Assembly: GCA_022760355.1 (NCBI GenBank)
Contig: JALEGB010000126.1
Location: 1 to 54,848 of the forward strand
Length of the DNA stretch: 54,848 bases
Reading direction: 5' to 3'
Origin: Neomegalonema sp.
GTDB lineage: Bacteria > Pseudomonadota > Alphaproteobacteria > Rhodobacterales > Rhodobacteraceae
In this document: positions 34,957-42,172 of the stretch, piece after piece
Position numbering within the stretch: the stretch's first letter is position 1
Layout: each line of letters begins with the position of its first letter
Program-made: the position numbers and the translations under genes
The notes under the pieces: generated by a model
What the model was told of the DNA's origin: nothing
The model's database searches: none
Seen by the model: only the letters and a program-made list of their open reading frames with translations

Positions 34957-35564
34957 GCGAAAGTCGGCGCAATTGGCGGCGGCGGGCTGTCCGGCTCGGC
35001 GCTGCGTTGATGATTGGCGTTGGAGCCTGGCTCACAGGCGCGGCGCTTTGGATGCCGGCGAAAGCCGCCTTGGGGCGGCTGCTGCTGGATCGAACGTTTG
35101 AGGCCCGCCGGGTTGCGCCGGCTGCGGCGCAAGCGGATCCGGCGAGATGGCGGCCCTGGCCGTCGGCGGATTTGTCGCCGATCGGGCGGCTGCGCTTTCC
35201 GCGATTGGGCGAGAGCCGGATTGTTCTTGATAGCGCCAGCGGCGAAGCGCTCGCCTGGGGCGTGGGCCATCTACGCGGTTCGGCTTCAATCGGCGCGCCC
35301 GGTCTGACGGCGGCCGCCGGGCACAGAGATGGCGGTTTTGCTCTGTTGGAGCATGTGAAGCTGGGAGATGTGATCGAAGCGACGCCTCTGAACGGCGAGA
35401 CGATCCGCTATCGCGTCACGCGTCGGATCGTGGTTGATTCGCGGATCACAACCTTGCCGATCCGCCATAGCGGGCCGGATGAGCTTGTTCTGGCGACCTG
35501 CTGGCCGATCGAGGCGCTCGCCTCGGGGCCTGAGCGGCTGCTGATCTACGCCAGCCGGCAGTGA
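34953..35564 (+). CDS. Class GN sortase
   Basis: A 203-residue sortase of the Gram-negative class-GN type. One N-terminal span (about 14-36) anchors it in the inner membrane. The catalytic residues are visible: AAGHRDGGF with His 124, LVLATCWP with Cys 183, and PERLLIYA with Arg 195. It is expected to cut the VIT/VWA protein at PDTG and join it to an amine acceptor. The GTG at 34953 overlaps the target's TGA. The identity of the acceptor in a diderm with thin peptidoglycan is unknown in general. Confidence 0.93.
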   Translation: MSESRRNWRRRAVRLGAALMIGVGAWLTGAALWMPAKAALGRLLLDRTFEARRVAPAAAQADPARWRPWPSADLSPIGRLRFPRLGESRIVLDSASGEALAWGVGHLRGSASIGAPGLTAAAGHRDGGFALLEHVKLGDVIEATPLNGETIRYRVTRRIVVDSRITTLPIRHSGPDELVLATCWPIEALASGPERLLIYASRQ

Positions 35565-35598
35565 GGGGACGGGGCGCGGATCCTGCGGCGCGCTGCGC

Positions 35599-35850
35599 CT
35601 ATGCTTTTTCGATCCAGAAAAGCAGCTCCCCGTCGCCCGGCCCTTCCGCCTGACGCAACAAGCTGTGGCCGGCTTCGGCGCAGTAGTGGGGCATGTCGAT
35701 GATGGCGGCGGGGTCGTCAGCAGTAACTTTCAGAACCGATCCCGCCGGAAGGGCGCTCAGCCGTTTGCGCGCTTTCAGCACCGGAAGCGGGCAAAGCAGA
35801 CCACGAGCGTCAAGTTCAGCGTCGGCGTGCGGAGGCGTCTCAGCGGTCAC
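35599..35850 (-). CDS. tusA: TusA family sulfur carrier
   Basis: The 83-residue protein has the TusA core: ELDARGLLCPLPVLKARKRL with the sulfur-carrying Cys at residue 20 in the CPxP motif, then VLKVTADDPAAIIDMPHYC. TusA-like proteins pass persulfide sulfur in tRNA thiolation or in sulfur oxidation. AGGAG lies 7-8 bases before GTG at 35850. It is divergent from soxX with a 116-base gap, which fits a sulfur-trafficking role in dissimilatory or redox sulfur metabolism more than the housekeeping tRNA role. Confidence 0.9.
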   Translation of the reverse strand: MTAETPPHADAELDARGLLCPLPVLKARKRLSALPAGSVLKVTADDPAAIIDMPHYCAEAGHSLLRQAEGPGDGELLFWIEKA

Positions 35851-35966
35851 TTTCGATTCTCCTGAAATCATCGCGGCGCTGTGAAGATTGCGTCTGCTGC
35901 GCCGGTCGGTCATATCGCGTACCACGTGAATCTGATTTAGAGCGCGCGATCAATATTGAGGAGAGC

Positions 35967-36503
35967 ATGATCTTAGCTTCCCATTTCGCTCTGCGCGCCG
36001 CTCTGCTGTGCGGCTTCGCGGCGCTTGCGGCGCCGTCCCTTGCGCAGGAGACGCCGGCGACAGGCGGCGACCGCATCCCGGTGCTCTCCTACGTGATTGT
36101 CGACGGGGTGAGCGCGCCGGAACCTTTGACGACCAAGCCGGCGGATGCGGAGCGGGGGAAGGCCACGTTCTTCAATCCGGAGGTCGGCGGGTGCGCGCGA
36201 TGCCATTGGGTCCCAGGCGTGAAGGCGGAGCGCGAAAGTTTGGCGGGACCAGCGTTGCATGACGTCGGCGCACGCCTCGCGAGCGGCGCGATCCGCCTAT
36301 GGATCATAAATCCGCGCGCTTTGAAGGAGGGGGCCAAGATGCCGGCCTATTACAGCCTATCGCCACAGAGCGCTCGCCGCCCGGGCGACACGCCTAAGCG
36401 CGTTGATCCGCTGCTGACCCCGCAAGAGGTCGAAGACTTAGTGGCGTATCTGGAAAGCATGAGCGCGGCGCCCGTCCCAACGCCGACGAAAGCGCCCAAA
36501 TAA
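35967..36503 (+). CDS. soxX: SoxX-like c-type cytochrome
   Basis: The 178-residue protein has a signal peptide ending at LAQ and a single heme site CARCH (76-80) in a stretch typical of SoxX (VLSYVIVDGVSAPEPLTTKP before it; GPALHDVGARLASGAIRLWI after). A possible Met ligand is M125 in KMPAYY. In the Sox pathway SoxX pairs with SoxA to attach thiosulfate to SoxYZ. GGAG precedes the ATG at 35967. No soxA, Y, Z, B, C or D is in the window, so the partner, and whether this is really SoxX, remain open. Confidence 0.82.
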   Translation: MILASHFALRAALLCGFAALAAPSLAQETPATGGDRIPVLSYVIVDGVSAPEPLTTKPADAERGKATFFNPEVGGCARCHWVPGVKAERESLAGPALHDVGARLASGAIRLWIINPRALKEGAKMPAYYSLSPQSARRPGDTPKRVDPLLTPQEVEDLVAYLESMSAAPVPTPTKAPK

Positions 36504-36557
36504 CAACCAAATAACAAACGGCGCCGCGCGCGCCGACACAGAGTGAGAGCAGCAGGC

Positions 36558-38582
36558 ATGAGTTTGATGAACGCCGTGGAGATCGCGCGGGATTTCGCGG
36601 GTTTCGCCGCCCTCGTACTGTTCGGCCTATTCGCCGCGTTGCTATGGATGGGCGCCATCAACGTTTCCGTCAGCTTGGCGGCGGCGATCGCTGCGGCGGC
36701 TCTGGGGGCGGTCGGCGCGATTGCGTTTTATGGTTTGCTGGCCGCAGCCGGGTTGGGCGGCGTGTCAATCGGGTTGCTCGGACTGGCTTTGATGCTGCTG
36801 GGCGGTTTTTTGAGCGCGCAGTATTACGGGGTCCGCGGTTTCTGGGTGTTCTGGACCGTGGCGGCCGGCGTAGGTTTCGGCGCGATGTTGCTTGTTCTCG
36901 TGCATCGCGGCGCCGCGCCGGTGGGGCCCTTTATGCCGATCCTGGCCGTAGCTGTGTTGACATTGGTTGTGTTCGGCGCGCTGGGCGTTGTCGCCTCACA
37001 GACCAGCGCGCGCGAGGATCGGCGGTTTCGCCTGGCGGTGACGGATCTCACCACGCCGCCGGAATGGTTTGACTGCGCATATGCAACGTTCGGCGGTACG
37101 GCGGAAAAGCCGGCGCACTGCCCCTTTACGCCGCCGAAGGTGGTGGGGGCGCCCAGCTGGGCGGTGGATCCCAAAGCGCCCGAGGCGACAGATGCGGCGC
37201 TGGCGGCGGATGCGCGCGCAGCCGCGGAGGGCGTAACGCCGTTGGCCGCCGCCGACGCGCCGAAAGAGAGCGCGGCGCCGAAAACAAAGGACCTGTCGAC
37301 GCCGAGTTTCGACACCGCGCCAGGCGATCCGGCGCGGCCGGGCGAAGCGCCGAAGGATGTGGCCGCGCCGGCGGTGGCGAAAGGCGCGGACGAAGCGCGA
37401 AAAACGGACTCCCGCGATGATCGCGGCAAGTCGGTCGAAGCGCCAAAGGCGCCGGCGCCCTTGCCGCCAAGCGCTGTCGCAGATCCGAGCGCGCCGAAAG
37501 CCGACGCGCCGGAAAGCGCCAAAGTGGAAACCGCGAGCGCCTTGCCCGCCGCGAAAAATATGGATTCGGCGCCGGCAAGCCCCAGCAGGCCTGAGGCGAG
37601 CCGCAGCGCCTTTGTGTGCTTCTCGGCGCTCGGCGCCGCCGCTCAACGGCTGTGCCCCGATCAGAGCTTGAGCGAGCGCGATCTTGAAGTCTCCTGGCGA
37701 GACAAAGACGGCGCCGCGATTGGCAAGGCTGGGTCGATTGAATGTTATTTCGACCCTGCTTTGGCGCTGCATGTCACGACTGTCGTGCATGTCTCCGGCG
37801 CCCTGGCCGCCGAGATGCCGCGCGACAAAGCGGCGAGCGGAGCCATGCGGCGGGCGGACGCGATCTATCAAATGTTGACGCGGCTGGCTGGGGCGGCGCG
37901 CGCCGGCGCGCGGTCGGATCAGGACAAGCTGTTTCTCTCGATGTATCTGATCGGCGGCTCGCCGCTGCGGGAGCCTTGGGCGGAGCAGTCCTTTGGCGAC
38001 GGTATGGCGGATCGGTTATTTGATATTCGTTCGACGCCTCAGACCTTGTCCTTCCTGCGCTATCTTAAACTTGAGATCGAAGCGCTCAACGCCGGCACGC
38101 TGCGGGGGGATTTAGCCTCCGGCGTCAACGCAGTCATTAAGGGGCGTCCGAAAGCGCCGTTTGAAGTGGGCGAGTCGGTCATTTTGCTGTTGGTTGATGC
38201 GACCGAGGCGGGGCGGCTGGAGAAAGAAGCGGCGATCAAGCTGGGCGATAGCGCCAAAGCCGCTGGCGCGCCGGTGTACGTCATCCAAATCGGGGAAGAT
38301 CGGGGCCATAAGACGTTGGAGGCGTTGGCGGAGCGGTCCGGCGGCGCGCTGATCCGCGCGGAGCACGCCGAGGCGTTAGAAGAGACGATCGAGCGCACAT
38401 TGCGGCGGGCGCGCAGCTTCTGCGCCGTTCGCGTCACGGCGCCGGAGAGTTTTTTCAAGAGCGGATCGGTGGAGCTGCGATTGCGGCGCAAACTGGAAGG
38501 TTCATGCGAGCTTGAGCAGCTGGCGGTTGTGGACTGCGCCGGCATTAAGACGACGGAGCGGATTTCGACGGACGGCCTCTAG
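36558..38582 (+). CDS. Large membrane protein with a possible degenerate VWA domain
   Basis: The protein (674 aa from ATG 36558) starts with about five spans in the first ~150 residues (FAALVLFGLFAALLWMG; MPILAVAVLTLVVFGALGVV). A long low-complexity stretch rich in Ala, Pro and Lys follows (about 205-345). The C-terminal ~320 residues look globular. VILLLVDATEAGR resembles the first VWA motif but lacks the full DxSxS, and GAPVYVIQIGEDRGHKTLEA matches a later VWA strand. It has several Cys residues in pairs at its end. It is 54 bases after soxX. Function unknown. Its TAG stop lies 4 bases before a repeat. Confidence 0.7.
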   Translation: MSLMNAVEIARDFAGFAALVLFGLFAALLWMGAINVSVSLAAAIAAAALGAVGAIAFYGLLAAAGLGGVSIGLLGLALMLLGGFLSAQYYGVRGFWVFWTVAAGVGFGAMLLVLVHRGAAPVGPFMPILAVAVLTLVVFGALGVVASQTSAREDRRFRLAVTDLTTPPEWFDCAYATFGGTAEKPAHCPFTPPKVVGAPSWAVDPKAPEATDAALAADARAAAEGVTPLAAADAPKESAAPKTKDLSTPSFDTAPGDPARPGEAPKDVAAPAVAKGADEARKTDSRDDRGKSVEAPKAPAPLPPSAVADPSAPKADAPESAKVETASALPAAKNMDSAPASPSRPEASRSAFVCFSALGAAAQRLCPDQSLSERDLEVSWRDKDGAAIGKAGSIECYFDPALALHVTTVVHVSGALAAEMPRDKAASGAMRRADAIYQMLTRLAGAARAGARSDQDKLFLSMYLIGGSPLREPWAEQSFGDGMADRLFDIRSTPQTLSFLRYLKLEIEALNAGTLRGDLASGVNAVIKGRPKAPFEVGESVILLLVDATEAGRLEKEAAIKLGDSAKAAGAPVYVIQIGEDRGHKTLEALAERSGGALIRAEHAEALEETIERTLRRARSFCAVRVTAPESFFKSGSVELRLRRKLEGSCELEQLAVVDCAGIKTTERISTDGL

Positions 38583-38585
38583 GCC

Positions 38586-38614
38586 GCCAGATTTATGAGT
38601 TCGCGCCCTAGAGC
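38586..38614. repeat. Single-arm copy of the intergenic repeat
   Basis: It reads CCAGATTTATGAGTTCGCGC and continues CCTAGAGC, close to the consensus, and runs straight into the two-hairpin repeat starting at 38611. The two families therefore abut here. Confidence 0.75.
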
Positions 38615-38713
38615 ATTTTCGAAACAATTGCGGTCATGAAAATGCTCTATCTCTTTGAGTTGTCGCGATTTCCGAGTCATCGAATGCGCGCATTCGATTT
38701 GAAATCACTCTAG
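38611..38713. repeat. Two-hairpin intergenic repeat, copy 2
   Basis: The first hairpin (GAGCATTTTC / GAAAATGCTC) and the ATCTCTTTGAG...GTCGCGATTT block match copy 1 at 11035. The second stem is here ATCGAATGCGCGCATTCGAT, a perfect palindrome, whereas copy 1 pairs GTTAGA with TCTAAC. Sequence differs but pairing is kept. The terminal CTAG supplies the stop of the minus-strand RHH gene. Confidence 0.82.
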
Positions 38714-38943
38714 ATCCGGCCTCGGCGCGCTTCGGAGAGAAGGCGCACTCGCAACACGCTTGCAAGGGAGACTGTCGGGTCCGCAGCGGCTCGTTCGGCG
38801 TCAATCTCTGCGACCAATGCATCCAATGATCGGCCTTCCGTCTGCGCAAGCGCCTTCAACGCCTCCCAGAAGGAAGGCTCCAGCGACACGCTGGTCCGGT
38901 GTCCCCGCAGGGTGACGGAGTGTTTGGTCGGCCGTTCGATCAT
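38710..38943 (-). CDS. Ribbon-helix-helix domain protein
   Basis: The 77-residue protein fits the RHH_4-type ribbon-helix-helix family. The beta-strand (HRTSVSLEPSFWEALKALAQ) includes the strand residues that contact DNA, followed by helices (TEGRSLDALVAEIDAE). It should act as a dimeric DNA-binding protein, perhaps autoregulatory. The ATG overlaps the CPBP protease gene's stop (ATGA), so it is the last gene of a BCAT-CPBP-RHH operon. Its TAG stop is formed by the CTAG of the repeat at 38611-38713. The target is unknown. Confidence 0.88.
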   Translation of the reverse strand: MIERPTKHSVTLRGHRTSVSLEPSFWEALKALAQTEGRSLDALVAEIDAERAAADPTVSLASVLRVRLLSEARRGRI

Positions 38944-39773
38944 CTTCGCGCTCCTTCAGGCCGTATCAGTCGCCAAAGGGCCGCCAGCGCAACAGCAAGC
39001 AGGCCGATCCCCGTGAGCGCGAGCGCCAGGGGCGGCGCTTCGTTCCGCCAAGACAGCGGTCCAAGCCCTGGCGCCGGCCCGTCGCCCCCGAGAACCAACA
39101 GCGCGAACCAATTGTAGATCACATGAAAGCCGATCGCCGCCGAAAGACCGCCGCTGCGCAAGGTGATCGCCGTCGCCCCAATGGCGAAGATAAACGGCGC
39201 GGCCAAGGGCGCCCATCCGCCGCCTGGCGTATAGTGGAGCAGGCTGAACAGCAGAACCGACGGGGCGGCCAACGCGATCGAGCCGTAGCGGCGCAAGGGC
39301 GCGCTTGCATGAAGCAGGTAGCCGCGGAACAGCAGCTCTTCGGCGGTCGCTTGCAGTGCGATCAAGGGGATGAAAAATGCGATGATCGCGGGCGGAGGCC
39401 ATGCGGCCCAAAAAAACGCGTCAGCGGCGACCCCGAGGGCGACCGTGAGCAGTGCGAGCAGCGCGGCGGCGCCGGCGCCGGCGCCGAGATTTCGGGCGCT
39501 GAACCGGCGGTTGGGGCTGAGCAAGAAAAAGACGGAACGCTGATGCAGCAGCGGCGTCAGAAGCGCGAGGGCGGGCGCCGCTGCGGCGAGGCCGATCAGT
39601 AGCACGGCGAGGCGGACAGGCGTCGCGGCGCCGTCAAAGCCAAGCCCGAGCGCGCACGCATGGGCGATTTTCGCGCTCAACAGCATGCTGACCAGGCAGA
39701 GGCAGGCCCCAAGCGCATAATGTCGGCTTGCGCTCGGGCCGGCGTCATGATCTTCGGGCGCGTCGCCGCTCAC
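38940..39773 (-). CDS. CPBP family intramembrane metalloprotease
   Basis: The 277-residue protein has about eight spans. The CPBP/Abi motifs are present: TAEELLFRGYLL (EExxxR; about 140-151), FSLLHY with His, and IGFHVIYNWFAL (HxxxN). Such proteins act as prenyl-protease relatives or intramembrane peptidases (CaaX protease/bacteriocin self-immunity group). The GTG at 39773 overlaps the stop of the aminotransferase gene (GTGA); a TTG six codons upstream is less likely. It sits between the BCAT and RHH genes; no obvious peptide substrate is nearby. Confidence 0.88.
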   Translation of the reverse strand: MSGDAPEDHDAGPSASRHYALGACLCLVSMLLSAKIAHACALGLGFDGAATPVRLAVLLIGLAAAAPALALLTPLLHQRSVFFLLSPNRRFSARNLGAGAGAAALLALLTVALGVAADAFFWAAWPPPAIIAFFIPLIALQATAEELLFRGYLLHASAPLRRYGSIALAAPSVLLFSLLHYTPGGGWAPLAAPFIFAIGATAITLRSGGLSAAIGFHVIYNWFALLVLGGDGPAPGLGPLSWRNEAPPLALALTGIGLLAVALAALWRLIRPEGARR

Positions 39774-40627
39774 TGGCGCGCCCACTCCCAATAGAGCCGT
39801 CGGGCCTCCGCGGCGATTGGGCCAGGCGCAAAATGCGTATCGTTGATCGCGGTAACCGGCGTAACTTTGCTGTAGTTGCCAGTTGCGAACACTTCGTCTG
39901 CGCCTCGAAAATCTTCCATGGTCAGCACGGCTTCGCGCACCGGTCGCCCGGCTTGCTGCAGGAGCGACATGATGCGGGCGCGGGTGACGCCAGCGAGGAA
40001 GCAGCCATTCGCGATCGGCGTCAGGGTTTCGCCATCGCGAACCATAAACAGATTGCTGGTTCCGGTTTCCGCGACATTGCCCAAAGCATCGAGCACGATG
40101 GCGTTGTCGAAGCCTTGCGCTCGGGCCTCACGGATCATGCGCGCGTTATTGGGATAGAGGCACGCGGCTTTCGCATTCACGACGGCGTTCTCAAGTTGCG
40201 GTCGGCGATAGCGGGTGGAGGCCAGCCTCAGCGTGGCGTCCGACGCGGGCATCGCCAGCGCTTCAAGGCACATACAGAAGGCGGTTGAGTCTGGATCCGG
40301 CGGAATAAGGCCTGGCGCAGGATCGCGCGACCAATACATTGGGCGAATATAGACGGCGCAGTCGGATCCAATCTTCGCCAGCCCCTGATGCGTAATCGCG
40401 ATCATTTCCTCGGCGGTCAGGGTCGGTTTCATGCCCATCGCCCGAGCGGAGGCGTTGACGCGAGTGCAGTGGGCTTCAAGATCTGGGGTGACGCCCTCGA
40501 AGGCGCGGGCGCCGTCAAAAACCAGGGTCCCCAGCCAAGCGCCGTGATCGGCTGCGCGGATGACGGCCGCGTCGCCTTCAATCCACTTACCTTCGAAATA
40601 GGTCCAAATCTTATCGGCTGCGGCCAT
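39770..40627 (-). CDS. ilvE: Branched-chain aminotransferase (class IV PLP enzyme)
   Basis: The 285-residue protein belongs to PLP fold type IV (branched-chain aminotransferase / D-amino-acid transaminase / ADC lyase). The N-terminal WTYFEGKWIEG and GTLVFDGARAFEG (about 33-45), then VVNAKAACLYPNNARMIREA with the lysine, and VAETGTSNLFMVRDG (Glu plus substrate-recognition loop) fit BCAT best. It exchanges amino groups between Leu/Ile/Val and 2-oxoglutarate. GGAGG lies 7 bases before the ATG at 40627. It heads an operon with the CPBP protease and RHH genes. Assignment to ilvE rather than another class IV transaminase is probable. Confidence 0.85.
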   Translation of the reverse strand: MAAADKIWTYFEGKWIEGDAAVIRAADHGAWLGTLVFDGARAFEGVTPDLEAHCTRVNASARAMGMKPTLTAEEMIAITHQGLAKIGSDCAVYIRPMYWSRDPAPGLIPPDPDSTAFCMCLEALAMPASDATLRLASTRYRRPQLENAVVNAKAACLYPNNARMIREARAQGFDNAIVLDALGNVAETGTSNLFMVRDGETLTPIANGCFLAGVTRARIMSLLQQAGRPVREAVLTMEDFRGADEVFATGNYSKVTPVTAINDTHFAPGPIAAEARRLYWEWARQ

Positions 40628-40925
40628 GGGCTCCTCCCTGCCGGTTGGTCTTGCTGCGTCGCAAACTGTGGCGCCGCGGTTGCTCACGAAATTGTTCCTG
40701 CGCCTTGGGGGCGTTAGCCCACATATCAAGGCTGTGATCTAGCCGCCGCGTCTGTTCACAGTACATACCTGTTTTTGAGGGCTCTCAGCTAATATGACGC
40801 TGTGTCGGTTCGCAAACGCCGCTTCTGAAGATGTAATTTTTTGTCGCCTGCTGCGACGGACTGGCGAATTTGCGCCGTAGCGGCAATGGATTGCGCGTTT
40901 GTCGCTGCCGGGAAGGGAAGTGGAT

Positions 40926-42107
40926 ATGTCTGTTTTCGTAAGGGTCGAACGGACGCGGTTTCGCGCGCCGGCGCTCATCATGGCTGTGGCGGCGTTCTGG
41001 GCCGGGGTGTTTGGGGGGCATGAGGCCGCGAAGGCGCAGCGGGGGCCGACCGGGGTCCTTGTCGATGAGGTGGTCAAAAAGGAAATCCGCGAGGAAGCGC
41101 CGATTATTGGCTCGTTGGTGGCGACGGTCGACAGCGCCGTGGCGACACGCGCAGCAGGCGTCGTGGTGAAGGCGGCGTTTAAGGTCGGGGATATCGTTGA
41201 GAAGGGCGCCGTGATCGTCCGGATTGACGACGAGTCCTACAAGATTGATCGAAATGTCGCTGCGGCGGCGGTGACGGTGGCGGAAGCCGGGCTGGCGGTC
41301 GCGAAAGCTAAACGCGCGCGGGCGGCGGACGATCTTCGCCGGGCCGAGGCGCTGCGGCGCTCTGCAGCCTTCTCGGCGGCGCGAGTCGAAGATCTCGGCC
41401 ACGCGGCGGCTGAGGCGGCAAGCACCGAAGCTGAGGCGGCGGCTCGGCTGGCGAGCGCCAAGGCGAGCTTGGCGCGGGCGGAATATTTCCTACGGCTTGC
41501 GGTCATTCGCGCGCCTTTTCGCGGTGTTGTAACCTCTCGGCTGGCGCAGCCGGGTCAGTATATCGCGGTAGGAACCGCGGTCGCCCGCATTGTCAGCCTG
41601 AATGATCTGGAAGTGTTGGTCGACGCGCCGGTCGAGCGGATCGGCGGCTTACGGCCGGGGGTAAAGTTGGTCATACAGCTGGGAACCGTTACGGCGCCCG
41701 GCGTCGTTCGCGCTGTTGTGCCGGTTGAGGCGGCTCAGACCCGCACCCGTCCGGTTCGGATTTCGCTCGACGCGGCGGGCCTCGACCCAACACTGCTGGT
41801 GCCGGGCGCGTCCGTTACCGTTATGGCGCCGGTCAGCGCGCCGCGCACGGCCGTCCTCGCGCCGAAGGATGCTTTGGTGCAGTTCCGCGATGGCTGGATG
41901 GTCTTTGTCGCGGCTGACGGTAAAGCCGCCCCGCGGCCTGTGACGCTCGGTGTGGCGGACGGGGACCGTATCGAGATTGTAACCGGTCTCAAGGCCGGCG
42001 AGCTGGTGGTGGTGCGCGGCAATGAAGGGTTGCGCCCGAACCAGCCGATTGCGCCGACGCGCAAAGGCGCGACGCCGGCGAAGCCCAAGAAAAGCGACCG
42101 GAGCTAA
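40926..42107 (+). CDS. RND efflux periplasmic adaptor (membrane fusion protein)
   Basis: A 393-residue protein with a signal sequence or N-terminal anchor (about 15-37). It has the adaptor order: a biotinyl-lipoyl half (AAGVVVKAAFKVGDIVEKGA), a long Ala-rich helical hairpin (about 105-195), the second half (VIRAPFRGVVTSRLAQPGQY, about 197-216) and a beta-barrel with the C-terminal domain (VTLGVADGDRIEIVTGLKAG). It bridges the inner-membrane pump and the outer-membrane channel. The ATG at 40926 begins the signal and follows GGGAAG. The pump gene follows after 65 bases; no TolC-like gene is in the window. Confidence 0.93.
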   Translation: MSVFVRVERTRFRAPALIMAVAAFWAGVFGGHEAAKAQRGPTGVLVDEVVKKEIREEAPIIGSLVATVDSAVATRAAGVVVKAAFKVGDIVEKGAVIVRIDDESYKIDRNVAAAAVTVAEAGLAVAKAKRARAADDLRRAEALRRSAAFSAARVEDLGHAAAEAASTEAEAAARLASAKASLARAEYFLRLAVIRAPFRGVVTSRLAQPGQYIAVGTAVARIVSLNDLEVLVDAPVERIGGLRPGVKLVIQLGTVTAPGVVRAVVPVEAAQTRTRPVRISLDAAGLDPTLLVPGASVTVMAPVSAPRTAVLAPKDALVQFRDGWMVFVAADGKAAPRPVTLGVADGDRIEIVTGLKAGELVVVRGNEGLRPNQPIAPTRKGATPAKPKKSDRS

Positions 42108-42172
42108 CAGGCGCCGGCGGCGCGGAGCGGCCGAGCGCCCGGCGTGGCGCGGACGCATAAAGGACGTTTGTA

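Noticed and set aside
35967-38582. A full sox operon
   Set aside because: Only a SoxX-like cytochrome is present; the large following protein has no SoxA, SoxY or SoxB features.
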